Source: Donghicola sp041224595 (GTDB taxonomy: Bacteria; Pseudomonadota; Alphaproteobacteria; Rhodobacterales; Rhodobacteraceae). Taken from it: a DNA stretch of 64,000 nt. Location: assembly GCF_041224595.1 (NCBI RefSeq), contig NZ_JBGFGN010000108.1, forward strand, positions 1-64,000, given 5' to 3'. The notes below the pieces were generated by a model. It was not told the origin of the DNA, did no database searches, and worked only from the letters and a program-made list of their open reading frames with translations. Both the position numbers and the translations under genes were made by a program. This document shows, piece after piece, positions 16,700-24,494 of the stretch (position 1 is the first letter of the stretch; the number at the start of each line of letters is the position of its first letter).

Positions 16700-17305
16700 A
16701 TGAGAGTTCTGTTGGCTGACGACCATGAATTGGTCGCGCAAACAATTGCGGCGTATCTTCGGTCAGAGATACATGCCGATGTTACGGTTGCGCCAAATGT
16801 TGAAGAGGTGCTGCAGATGGTGGCGCACCAGCGCCGGTTCGACTTGATCCTTCTGGATCTGAACATGCCTGGTATGAACCACCTTGAAGGGCTGGAGCGG
16901 GTTATGGCCGCTGCCGAGTGCGCGCGCGTTGCCATTATTTCTGGCTACAACGGGCGCATCGTTGCAGAAGAGGCCGTTGCGCGCGGGGCATCCGGCTTCT
17001 TGCCGAAAACAATCGCGCCGGTCTCGATGATTTCGGCGATCCGGCTGATGGCCGCAGGCGAAGTCTTTTTGCCGTTCTCATCGTTGATTGCGGCAGAAGT
17101 GGACATTGCTGCCGCCCCTTTGACCCGGCGCGAATTGCAGGTGCTACAGGGGATTTGCGAAGGCAAATCGAACAAAGAGATCGCCCGCAGCCACGAGCTG
17201 CAAGAGGTGACTGTGAAGCTGCATGTAAAGACCCTGAGCCGAAAGCTTGGCGCACGGAACCGGACCCACGCCGCTATGATCGCTAGGGATCGGCAGCTCT
17301 GCTGA
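16700..17305 (+). CDS. NarL/FixJ-type response regulator (REC-LuxR)
   Basis: The 201-residue protein has a receiver domain (about 1-120) with intact chemistry: ADDHE for the acidic pair, DLILLDLNMPG with the phosphoacceptor Asp, IISG and LPK. A LuxR helix-turn-helix follows (about 135-197: PLTRRELQVLQGICEGKSNKEI). It binds DNA when phosphorylated. No histidine kinase is in the window. It lies 140 bp downstream of the HNOBA-GGDEF gene on the same strand, so it may belong to the same circuit, though it has space for its own promoter. It ends at an intrinsic terminator. Confidence 0.92.
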   Translation: MRVLLADDHELVAQTIAAYLRSEIHADVTVAPNVEEVLQMVAHQRRFDLILLDLNMPGMNHLEGLERVMAAAECARVAIISGYNGRIVAEEAVARGASGFLPKTIAPVSMISAIRLMAAGEVFLPFSSLIAAEVDIAAAPLTRRELQVLQGICEGKSNKEIARSHELQEVTVKLHVKTLSRKLGARNRTHAAMIARDRQLC

Positions 17306-17331
17306 TCTAAGAAAAATCTTCAAAGTAAAAG

Positions 17332-17352
17332 ACGGCGTTCGCGCCGTTTTTT
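17332..17352. terminator. Intrinsic terminator, probably bidirectional
   Basis: ACGGCG-TTCG-CGCCGT followed by a 7-T run ends the response-regulator gene. On the minus strand the stem is followed by CTTTT, so it may also stop transcription coming from the tRNA-Glu gene at 17378-17452. Confidence 0.85.
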
Positions 17353-17377
17353 TGTGTCCGCACTGTCTGGGGTAAGG

Positions 17378-17452
17378 TGGCAGTCCGTAGGGGAATCGAA
17401 CCCCTCTTTCCAGGTTGAAAACCTGGCGTCCTAACCGATAGACGAACGGACC
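17378..17452 (-). tRNA. tRNA-Glu (UUC), copy 1
   Basis: A 75-nt cloverleaf read on the minus strand, including the encoded CCA. The anticodon stem CCAGG/CCTGG encloses TTTTCAA, giving anticodon TTC. The T-arm is GGGGTTCGATTCCCC. The acceptor stem has a G1-U72 wobble. It is identical to the copies at 17585 and 17807. Confidence 0.97.
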
Positions 17453-17467
17453 AGCCTTGGTGACGGG

Positions 17468-17496
17468 TGTTTACTGTTGGGGCGGTGTCTGTGCAA
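17468..17496 (-). promoter_or_regulatory. Promoter of tRNA-Glu copy 1
   Basis: On the minus strand TTGCAC (17496-17491), a 17-nt spacer and TAAACA (17473-17468) lie about 15 nt before the tRNA 5' end. The same boxes and spacing precede copy 3. Confidence 0.65.
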
Positions 17497-17584
17497 GAGA
17501 AAATCCGCAGATTTTGACAGTTTTTTGAAGGCCGCAAAGCACATCAAGTCCAAAGCAAATCTATCGAATTTCGATGGGGAAAAG

Positions 17585-17659
17585 TGGCAGTCCGTAGGGG
17601 AATCGAACCCCTCTTTCCAGGTTGAAAACCTGGCGTCCTAACCGATAGACGAACGGACC
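17585..17659 (-). tRNA. tRNA-Glu (UUC), copy 2
   Basis: Base-for-base identical to copy 1: 75 nt, anticodon TTC, CCA encoded. Confidence 0.97.
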
Positions 17660-17677
17660 ATCCTGTCGGTAGGGCGC

Positions 17678-17705
17678 TATTTAACGCCCCGAGCGGCGGA
17701 CGCAA
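17678..17705 (-). promoter_or_regulatory. Promoter of tRNA-Glu copy 2
   Basis: On the minus strand TTGCGT (17705-17700), a 16-nt spacer and TAAATA (17683-17678) lie 18 nt before the tRNA 5' end, similar to but not identical with the promoters of copies 1 and 3. Confidence 0.55.
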
Positions 17706-17765
17706 GTGCCAATTTACGCTGTCGCTGCAATTTGTTTTCGCCTGCTTGCAGGGCCGTCAGAAAAC

Positions 17766-17789
17766 AAAAAAGCCGCTCCGAAGAGCGGC
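17766..17789 (-). terminator. Intrinsic terminator between tRNA-Glu copies 3 and 2
   Basis: Read on the minus strand: GCCGCTC-TTCG-GAGCGGC followed by TTTTTT. It shows that copy 3 is a separate transcription unit. Confidence 0.88.
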
Positions 17790-17806
17790 CTTTGACCCGA
17801 CAACAG

Positions 17807-17881
17807 TGGCAGTCCGTAGGGGAATCGAACCCCTCTTTCCAGGTTGAAAACCTGGCGTCCTAACCGATAGACGAACGGACC
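17807..17881 (-). tRNA. tRNA-Glu (UUC), copy 3
   Basis: Identical to copies 1 and 2. It has its own promoter upstream and a terminator 17 nt downstream. Confidence 0.97.
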
Positions 17882-17899
17882 ATCCTGTCGGTGAAGGGG

Positions 17900-17928
17900 T
17901 GTTTACTGTTCTGCGCAGATTGGTGCAA
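17900..17928 (-). promoter_or_regulatory. Promoter of tRNA-Glu copy 3
   Basis: On the minus strand TTGCAC (17928-17923), a 17-nt spacer and TAAACA (17905-17900), the same boxes and spacing as copy 1, starting 19 nt before the tRNA. Confidence 0.65.
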
Positions 17929-18017
17929 GCACAAAATGCAGAACATAGCATCATTTTTCAGAATTCCGAAAACCCACGTGATAACAAAGCGGTATTTGAA
18001 AACCTTTGCGCGGAGTC

Positions 18018-19766
18018 TCAACCTTCGGACGCGGGCGCCGCATCTTCGAGCCGCAATTGAACGCTGGTGCGCCCCTGCCAGTGATTCAGTTCCAGACGCC
18101 CGGCGAGATGGAATGGCGCGCCATTATGATTTTCGAGCCGCGACCCGAGGTCCGTGTCATACGCGCCAAAGCAAATGCCCTGCAGGCGTCCCCCCATGCC
18201 GTCGGATACGGTCAGCCGCAGATGGCTTTCGCCGACGCGCTTGGCAAAGGTGATCTTGCACGAGGGCAGGGCAAAGCGCGGCCCCGGCGCACCCGCGCCA
18301 TAGGGACCCGCCGATTCCAGTTGCTCGATCAGTTCAGGTGTCGCCGCGCCAGGCATGATCGGGGAATCGATGCGCAGAGCGCGCGGACCGCCAGCCCCAG
18401 CGCCTTGGCGTTCAAGCAGTTCTGACAGCCGCGCCATCGCGGGCTCCAACTGCTCTTGCGAGACGGTCAGACCAGCCGCCATCTTGTGGCCGCCGCCCTT
18501 GAGCAGCAGTCCCTCTTGGGTCAGCTTGTGGATTGACGCCCCCAGATCAACGCCGTTCACCGAGCGGCCCGACCCTTTGCCTTCGCCATCCGCGAAACCG
18601 ATCACGACCGAGGGGCGGTTGGTCGCCTCTTTCAAGCGCGAGGCGACGATACCCACGACGCCCGGATGCCAGCCGTCGCCCGCAGCCCAGACCAAAGGGA
18701 GCTCCAGACCGCGCCCCTCGGCCTGTTCCATCGCGGCGGCGCGCACGGCCGCCTCGATCTCTCTGCGTTCTGTGTTGTAGCCATCCAGCCGATCGGCCAG
18801 AGCGCGTGCTTCGTGTGGATCTGCGCAGGCCAACAGGCGCGCGCCCAAATCGGCTTGGCCCACGCGGCCACCGGCGTTCACGCGCGGCCCCAAAACAAAG
18901 CCAAGCGAATAAGAGGTCGGCGCAGTGTCCATCCGCGACACGTCGCACAGGGCAACCAGACCGGGCCGTTCGCGCCGCGCCATGATCGCCAGACCTTGAC
19001 GCACCAGCGCGCGGTTCACCCCGATCAGCGGGGCCACGTCCGCAACAGTCGCCAACGCCACCAGATCGAGCAGGCCCATCAGGTCGGGCCCTTTGGCACC
19101 ATCCTCGCGCAACTGTCGTCCCGCCTCGACCAGCATCAAGAACACGACGCCTGCCGCGCACAAATGCGCCAGATCACCGGACTCATCCTGCCGGTTCGGG
19201 TTCACCACCGCCACGCAATCAGGCAGGGTCTCTAGCCCCATATGGTGGTCCAGCACGATGACATCCGCGCCTTGGGCCGCTGCAATCGGTTCAAAGGACA
19301 GCGTCCCGCAGTCGACACAGATGATCAGGTCATGATCCCGCGCCAGCGCCTGCATAGCGGGCACGTTGGGGCCGTAGCCCTCGTCAATACGGTCTGGGAT
19401 ATAGAGCGTTGCCTCGCGGCCCATCGCCCGCAGCCACACCAGCAGCAGCGCCGCTGAGCTGCCCCCATCCACGTCGTAATCACCGAAAACCGCAATCTTC
19501 TCGCGCCGTTTGACTGCAGCCAAAAACCGGCGCGTCGCGACCTCCATGTCCCGCATAGAGCGCGGGTCAGGCAGCAGGTCGCGCAGCTGAGGACGCAGAT
19601 ACTTTTCCGCACCATCCGCAGAGACCCCGAGCCGCGCCATCACACGGCAAAGCGGCTCTGGCAGGCCGGTCTGTTGGGCCATGGCCAGTCCCAAACGCTC
19701 CACTTCGGGGCCGGGCCCCTCCCATGTGCGTCCGGTCAGGGAATACTCTACGTCCAGAAAGGCCAA
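18018..19766 (-). CDS. recJ: Single-stranded-DNA-specific exonuclease RecJ
   Basis: 5'-3' exonuclease acting on single-stranded DNA in recombination and mismatch repair. The 582-residue protein has the DHH-family motifs: GDYDVDG at 95-101, the DHH triad at 173-175 (VLDHHMG), a DHHA1 domain (about 350-470 with GKGSGRS and GGGHKMAAG) and the RecJ OB fold at the C-terminus. It begins 1 nt after glpX, so the two are co-transcribed; hom lies upstream on the same strand. Confidence 0.96.
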   Translation of the reverse strand: MAFLDVEYSLTGRTWEGPGPEVERLGLAMAQQTGLPEPLCRVMARLGVSADGAEKYLRPQLRDLLPDPRSMRDMEVATRRFLAAVKRREKIAVFGDYDVDGGSSAALLLVWLRAMGREATLYIPDRIDEGYGPNVPAMQALARDHDLIICVDCGTLSFEPIAAAQGADVIVLDHHMGLETLPDCVAVVNPNRQDESGDLAHLCAAGVVFLMLVEAGRQLREDGAKGPDLMGLLDLVALATVADVAPLIGVNRALVRQGLAIMARRERPGLVALCDVSRMDTAPTSYSLGFVLGPRVNAGGRVGQADLGARLLACADPHEARALADRLDGYNTERREIEAAVRAAAMEQAEGRGLELPLVWAAGDGWHPGVVGIVASRLKEATNRPSVVIGFADGEGKGSGRSVNGVDLGASIHKLTQEGLLLKGGGHKMAAGLTVSQEQLEPAMARLSELLERQGAGAGGPRALRIDSPIMPGAATPELIEQLESAGPYGAGAPGPRFALPSCKITFAKRVGESHLRLTVSDGMGGRLQGICFGAYDTDLGSRLENHNGAPFHLAGRLELNHWQGRTSVQLRLEDAAPASEG

Positions 19767-19767
19767 A

Positions 19768-20730
19768 TCAGCTGCGTGTCCTCGGAATACGGTAGCTCAT
19801 GCGCCGGATGGATCCGGTTTTGCTGCGCATCAGCAGGGTTTCGGTCTGCACATAGCGCGGGGCACGGATCATGCCGCGCAACAGGCTGGAGTTCGTCACG
19901 CCGGTTGCGGCAAAAATCACGTGGTCGGTGACCAGTTCATCCCGCGTATACACGCGATCCAACTCGCGATTCCCGAAGGAGCGGGCGAGGTGGCGTTCAT
20001 CTTCATTGCGATAGATCAGCTGCCCATAGAAATGCCCGTCCAAGCATTTCAGCGCTGCCGCCGCCAGCACACCTTCGGGCGCGCCGCCGGACCCCATATA
20101 CATGTCGATGCCGGTGTCTTCGGGCTCTGCGCAGTTGATCACCGCAGAGATGTCGCCGTCAGTGATCAGACGCACAGCCGCGCCGGTGTCGCGCAGCTCG
20201 TCGATCATGGGCATATGGCGCGGACGCTCCAGCATGCAGACGGTCACGTCCTTGGGTGCGCAGCCTTTGGCCTTGGCCAAGGCCTCGATGCGCTGGGTCG
20301 GGGTCATGTCCAGCGTGACCGTGTCCGGCGCGTAGGTGCCGCTAAAGGCCAGCTTTTCCATGTAAATATTCGGGACCTGCGTGATTGACCCTTTGGGGGC
20401 CATTGCGATCACGCTCATGGCGTTGGGCAGGTCCTTGGCCGTCAGGGTCGTCCCCTCTAGCGGGTCCACGGCCACATCAAGCTCGGGACCATCACCGTTG
20501 CCGACCGAAGAGCCAACGCTCATGCGGTTCGTGTCGGTTTCACCGATCACAACGGTCCCGCGCAGGTCCAGCCGGCTGAGTTCGGCTTCCATCGCTTGAC
20601 CTGCCGCCTCGTCCGCCGCGCGCTCATCGCCGCGCCCGATCAGATACTCAGTGGCAAGAGCTGCTTTTTCGGCAACGCGCCCCAGTCCAAGGGCGAGCAT
20701 ACGGTCCTGAAAATCATCCGGCGCAGACAT
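19768..20730 (-). CDS. glpX: Fructose-1,6-bisphosphatase class II, GlpX type
   Basis: Removes the 1-phosphate of fructose 1,6-bisphosphate in gluconeogenesis (class II enzymes of autotrophs also act on sedoheptulose bisphosphate). The 320-residue protein shows the lithium-sensitive phosphatase core: VVIGETD with metal-binding acids, then DPLEGTTLTAKD about 25 residues later, and the GGAPEGVLAAAALK segment that is characteristic of GlpX. It starts 63 bp after hom on the same strand and runs into recJ. Confidence 0.95.
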   Translation of the reverse strand: MSAPDDFQDRMLALGLGRVAEKAALATEYLIGRGDERAADEAAGQAMEAELSRLDLRGTVVIGETDTNRMSVGSSVGNGDGPELDVAVDPLEGTTLTAKDLPNAMSVIAMAPKGSITQVPNIYMEKLAFSGTYAPDTVTLDMTPTQRIEALAKAKGCAPKDVTVCMLERPRHMPMIDELRDTGAAVRLITDGDISAVINCAEPEDTGIDMYMGSGGAPEGVLAAAALKCLDGHFYGQLIYRNEDERHLARSFGNRELDRVYTRDELVTDHVIFAATGVTNSSLLRGMIRAPRYVQTETLLMRSKTGSIRRMSYRIPRTRS

Positions 20731-20793
20731 AAAAACTTCCTTTTTGGTAATACGCCCTGCCTCTAGCCTATCGAAACAGGGCGCAAAAGTCAG

Positions 20794-22080
20794 TTAAACC
20801 TGCTCAATGCGCAGAGCGACGGGCTCTGCGTCCAAGACATTGGTCGCAGGCAGCGCCGCCAGTGCGCTGTCCAGCGAATCGCGAGTGCACTTGTGGGTCA
20901 CGATCAGCACAGACGCGGTCGACTCGTTGTGTGCAGTCTGGCGCATCCGGTCGATCGAGATGCCAGCTTCGCCCAGAATGGTCGCAACTTTGGCCAGAGC
21001 ACCGGGTTTGTCGGCCAGTTCCATGCGCAGATAGTAGGGGGCAGGGACCGCACTGCGGGCCGACTCCGCCTGAACCAACTGGTCCGCCGGAACGCCAAAG
21101 GTCGCGATCTTCAGACCGCGTGCGATATCGCAGATGTCGCCCATCACAGCGCTTGCGGTCGGACCTTCGCCCGCGCCGGCACCGCGCAGCACGATCTGGC
21201 CCACGCTGTCCCCTTCGAGGATGCACATGTTGGTCGGCCCTTCGAGCGCGCCAAGGGGCGAATTCGCAGGCACCAGACAAGGCGACATACGGCTTTCCAG
21301 ACCACGGCCAGACATCTGTGCGACACCCAGCAGCTTGATCCGGTAGCCCATGTCGCGCGCATGGCGGATGTCGGAAATCGAAATGCGCTCAATGCCTTCA
21401 ATCTCGATCCCGTTGAAGTCCACCTGCGTGCCAAACGCGATCGACGCCAGAATGGCCAGCTTGTGGCCCGCGTCGATGCCGCCCACGTCCAAGGTCGGGT
21501 CTGCCTCGAGGTAGCCAAGCGCGTTTGCCTCGTCAAAGACGGTTTCGTAGGTCAGGCCCGCGCTTTCCATGCGGGTCAGGATGTAGTTGCAGGTGCCGTT
21601 CATCACGCCCATGACGCGGGTGATCTGGTTGCCTGCCAAGCTCTCGGTCAAGGTCTTGATGACAGGGATGCCGCCAGCGACCGCCGCTTCGAACCGCAGA
21701 TTCACGCCTGCGCTCTCGGCCTCTTCGGCCAGGGCCTGACCGTGGATGGCCAGCATTGCCTTGTTGGCGGTGACCACGTGCTTGCCAGCTTTTAGGGCGG
21801 CTTCGGTCGCGGCTTTGGCGGGGCCATCGCTGCCACCCATCAGTTCGACGAACACGTCCACATCATCACGGGTCGCCAGTGCAACGGGATCGTCTTCCCA
21901 TGCGAAACCGCTCAGGCTGACGCCGCGATCCTTGTCGCGGGTGCGCGCGGACACGGCGCTGATTTCGATCTTGCGACCGGTGCGGGCGGACAGCAATTCG
22001 GCTTGCTGTTTCACGATCTTGACGACGCCGATGCCGACGGTGCCCAGACCGGCAATGCCAAGGCGCAGGGGTTGGGTCAT
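20794..22080 (-). CDS. hom: Homoserine dehydrogenase
   Basis: Reduces aspartate semialdehyde to homoserine with NAD(P)H for threonine, methionine and isoleucine synthesis. The 428-residue protein has an N-terminal Rossmann motif (GIAGLGTVGIGVV), the catalytic region with NGTCNYILTRM and YLEADPTLDVGGIDAGHK, and a C-terminal ACT domain (about 350-420, LADKPGALAKVATILGEAG) for feedback by threonine. It heads the hom-glpX-recJ run of minus-strand genes. Confidence 0.97.
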   Translation of the reverse strand: MTQPLRLGIAGLGTVGIGVVKIVKQQAELLSARTGRKIEISAVSARTRDKDRGVSLSGFAWEDDPVALATRDDVDVFVELMGGSDGPAKAATEAALKAGKHVVTANKAMLAIHGQALAEEAESAGVNLRFEAAVAGGIPVIKTLTESLAGNQITRVMGVMNGTCNYILTRMESAGLTYETVFDEANALGYLEADPTLDVGGIDAGHKLAILASIAFGTQVDFNGIEIEGIERISISDIRHARDMGYRIKLLGVAQMSGRGLESRMSPCLVPANSPLGALEGPTNMCILEGDSVGQIVLRGAGAGEGPTASAVMGDICDIARGLKIATFGVPADQLVQAESARSAVPAPYYLRMELADKPGALAKVATILGEAGISIDRMRQTAHNESTASVLIVTHKCTRDSLDSALAALPATNVLDAEPVALRIEQV

Positions 22081-22190
22081 CGGGGCCTCCAGTTTTTCTG
22101 TCTTTGGTTAGTTCTGATCGCGCGCCATCTAGCCGCTTTTGTGGACCGCTTCAATGCGGCGCAGGGGCTATTGGCGCAATAGACGCAGGT

Positions 22191-22415
22191 TTATTGGGCC
22201 TGAGCCGCCAACCGGTCGGCCCGCGCCTGCAGCGCCGCCATGGATTCGTCGTCCGAGTCCGTCGGCGCGGGGGCAGAGATGCCGGGGGTCAACGTGATCA
22301 GGTCGGGGTAGGGGGCCGTCTCGACATAGGCGCTTTCGACCTCGGTCAGGTCGGGCATCGGCTCGCATGCCGCCAACAGGCAGGCAAGGCTGGCAAAGCA
22401 GATGATCGGGCGCAT
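22191..22415 (-). CDS. Small lipoprotein of unknown function
   Basis: The 74-residue protein has a lipoprotein signal with lipobox LLAAC (Cys16) and then a short acidic, Thr/Pro-rich mature part ending in a helix (MAALQARADRLAAQAQ). GGAGAGCCCGC precedes the ATG. I do not recognise a family. It is divergent from the TetR gene, with 85 bp between the starts. Confidence 0.7.
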   Translation of the reverse strand: MRPIICFASLACLLAACEPMPDLTEVESAYVETAPYPDLITLTPGISAPAPTDSDDESMAALQARADRLAAQAQ

Positions 22416-22500
22416 GCGGGCTCTCCGTCGGCAATCAAATGGTCCAGACCTGCATAGGCAGACCCGACCTTCGCATCAAGCACGAACGGAGGGCTTTGCC

Positions 22501-23118
22501 ATGAACGTCCGTTCAGTTATTGATGGGGATATGGCACGTACCACAGGCTCTCATTCCGACATCACTGGTCCCCGCATCCGCGAGGTCGCCCTGCGTCTTT
22601 TCGCGGCCGAAGGCTATGCCGCCGTTTCCATGCGGAAAATCGCAGCCGAGGTGGGGGTGCAGGCAGGGGCGCTGTACAACTACACGCCCGATAAACAAAG
22701 CCTGCTGTTCGATCTGATGCACAGCCACATGGAGGACCTGCTGGCTGCGCGGTCAGAGGCTGGCACCACAGGCACGCCGACGGATCGGCTCGAAGCCTTC
22801 ACGCGGTTCCACATCAGCTATCACGAAGAGCGCCCGCACGAGATTTTCATCGCCTACATGGAGCTGCGAAACCTGACGCCGGAAAACTTCGCAGTGATCG
22901 AAGAATTGCGCGGCAAATACGAGGATGAACTCTCGGGCATTCTGCGCGCAGGGGTCGAGGCAGGCGAATTCACTCTGGTCGATCCGCGCGTGGCGACCCG
23001 CGCCATCATTTCGATGCTGAACGGTGTGACCACGTGGTACCGGCGCGAAGGGCGCCTGACCCTGACCGAAGTCGAAACGATCTACTGGGACATGGTGCGC
23101 AAGGCGGTCGGGGCCTAA
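22501..23118 (+). CDS. TetR/AcrR-family transcriptional regulator
   Basis: Ligand-controlled repressor of 205 residues. The TetR helix-turn-helix lies at about 22-68 (ALRLFAAEGYAAVSMRKIAA, then GVQAGALYNYTPDKQSLL). The rest is a helical ligand-binding and dimer domain with an unusual FHISYHEERPHEIFIAYMEL stretch. ACGGAGGGC lies 7 nt before the ATG at 22501; an internal ATG at 22531 is a weaker alternative. Its target may be the divergent lipoprotein gene or a distant operon. It converges with the pirin gene at a shared hairpin. Confidence 0.9.
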   Translation: MNVRSVIDGDMARTTGSHSDITGPRIREVALRLFAAEGYAAVSMRKIAAEVGVQAGALYNYTPDKQSLLFDLMHSHMEDLLAARSEAGTTGTPTDRLEAFTRFHISYHEERPHEIFIAYMELRNLTPENFAVIEELRGKYEDELSGILRAGVEAGEFTLVDPRVATRAIISMLNGVTTWYRREGRLTLTEVETIYWDMVRKAVGA

Positions 23119-23126
23119 AACGACAA

Positions 23127-23150
23127 GCCCCCGCGCAGTGCGCAGGGGCC
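23127..23150. terminator. Hairpin between convergent TetR and pirin genes
   Basis: GCCCCCGCGC-AGT-GCGCAGGGGCC forms a GC-rich stem with one bulged A. The T-run is weak on both sides, so it is a likely but not strong bidirectional terminator. Confidence 0.6.
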
Positions 23151-23159
23151 AAAGCTGTT

Positions 23160-24071
23160 TTAGTGGGCGGGCTTGATGAATGTCCCGTTGCGCAACTCCC
23201 GCATCGCCTGCTGCAATTCGGCCTGCGTGTTCATGACGATCGGGCCATGCCATGCCACAGGTTCCTGAATCGGGGCGCCGGAAATCAGCAAGAACCGGAT
23301 GCCTTCTTCGCCAGCCTGCACGGTGATTTCCTCGCCCGTGCCGAACCGGATCAGGGTGCGGTTGCCCGACATGTCGCGAATGTTCACCTCTTCGCCCATG
23401 ATCTCTTTCTCCAGCAGTACGCCGGTGGGTGCACTGGCATCGGCAAAGGCACCGGCCCCCTCGAACACATAGGCGAACGCGCGGCGGTAGGTGTCGATCT
23501 TGAAGGTCTTTTTCACGCCCGCAGGCACAAAGATATCCAGATACTGCGGATCAGCGGCAATCCCATCGACAGGGCCGGTCTTGCCCCAGAACGATCCGAC
23601 GATCACCTTGACCCGTGTGCCGTCGTCATCGATGATTTCAGGGATCTCTTTGCCCTGAACATCCTGATAGCGCGGCGCGGTCATTTTCAGGCTGCCGGGC
23701 AGGTTCGCCCACAGCTGAAAGCCATGCATCTGTCCGTTCTCGTTCCCCTTGGGCATTTCCTGATGCAAGATGCCGGACCCAGCCGTCATCCACTGCACAT
23801 CGCCCGCGCCAAGCGTCCCCGTGTTCCCCAGACTGTCACCGTGATCGACGGTGCCGTTCAGCACATACGTGATGGTTTCGATCCCGCGGTGGGGATGCCA
23901 AGGGAAGCCACGCTCGAAATGCTGCGGAATGTCGTTCCGGAAGTCATCGAACAGCAGGAACGGGTCCAGCTCTGACGGATCATGAAACCCAAAGGCACGG
24001 TGCAGGTGCACGCCCGCGCCCTCCATCGTGGGCTGGGCAAGGCGGGTTTCTAGGGTCGGTCGCAGGGACAT
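23160..24071 (-). CDS. Pirin-family protein
   Basis: Bicupin metalloprotein of 303 residues; some relatives have quercetinase activity, others act as redox or transcription cofactors. The N-terminal cupin carries the metal motif HPHRGIETITYVLNG (about 58-72) and a following His-Glu region (GILHQEMPKGN). The C-terminal pirin domain is complete. The gene is alone between the convergent TetR gene and a long intergenic region. Confidence 0.9.
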   Translation of the reverse strand: MSLRPTLETRLAQPTMEGAGVHLHRAFGFHDPSELDPFLLFDDFRNDIPQHFERGFPWHPHRGIETITYVLNGTVDHGDSLGNTGTLGAGDVQWMTAGSGILHQEMPKGNENGQMHGFQLWANLPGSLKMTAPRYQDVQGKEIPEIIDDDGTRVKVIVGSFWGKTGPVDGIAADPQYLDIFVPAGVKKTFKIDTYRRAFAYVFEGAGAFADASAPTGVLLEKEIMGEEVNIRDMSGNRTLIRFGTGEEITVQAGEEGIRFLLISGAPIQEPVAWHGPIVMNTQAELQQAMRELRNGTFIKPAH

Positions 24072-24237
24072 TGGCGCATCTCCAATTTGAAGTTACGCCA
24101 GATATAGGGTGCCCCGTGGGCCTTTCCAAACCTTAGCTCTGTGGGGCTGAACAGGGGTTTCGTGCGAAACTGCACATGCGCGCATTCGGAAATGTGCAAG
24201 TAAAATCAATGGTTAATGCGGAAATGCAACGTCAGTC
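24072..24237. other. Intergenic region upstream of pirin and the candidate small RNA
   Basis: This stretch contains no open frame with a ribosome-binding site. It should hold the pirin promoter (minus strand) and the region upstream of the small-RNA promoter at 24238. No clear operator is visible. Confidence 0.5.
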
Positions 24238-24266
24238 CTGCACCTGTCGCTATAGCCGAATATGAT
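24238..24266 (+). promoter_or_regulatory. Promoter of the candidate small RNA
   Basis: CTGCAC, a 17-nt spacer and TATGAT give a good housekeeping-sigma promoter, with predicted start near 24273. The -35 differs by one base from the TTGCAC used by two tRNA-Glu genes in this window. Confidence 0.6.
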
Positions 24267-24272
24267 ATTATG

Positions 24273-24398
24273 AGTTACATATATGCCTACACGGCGAGAC
24301 GGTCAGCAAGTTCCCTGCAGACCATCGGACCGGGGTGCAAGTAGCCGCTCTCCTTGCACTCATACTTACAGCGGGGGTTTCGGCCCCCGTATTTTTTT
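24273..24398 (+). ncRNA. Candidate small RNA of about 126 nt
   Basis: A promoter (24238-24266) and a strong intrinsic terminator (24372-24398) bracket about 126 nt without a credible reading frame. The body holds a stem GTGCAAG/CTTGCAC (24335-24341 with 24353-24359) whose loop carries TAGCCGCTCTC, a pyrimidine-rich segment that could base-pair with a Shine-Dalgarno sequence. The next gene starts 97 nt after the terminator with its own ribosome-binding site. I cannot match it to a named RNA family. It could instead be a terminated leader of the downstream gene. Confidence 0.5.
24372..24398 (+). terminator. Intrinsic terminator of the candidate small RNA
   Basis: CGGGGG-TTTCGG-CCCCCG followed by T7. 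Confidence 0.85.
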
Positions 24399-24494
24399 GC
24401 CCAGATTTTTGGTCCTGATACGGGTCTACGTTGACCTCTGGGCCTGCCCGTGCGACCTGATTGCACTGAAATGATCCAGCGCAGGACAATGGTT

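Noticed and set aside
17378..17881. Three regularly spaced 75-nt repeats resembling an array
   Set aside because: They are complete tRNA-Glu genes, and spacing (about 130-150 nt) and repeat length do not fit CRISPR.
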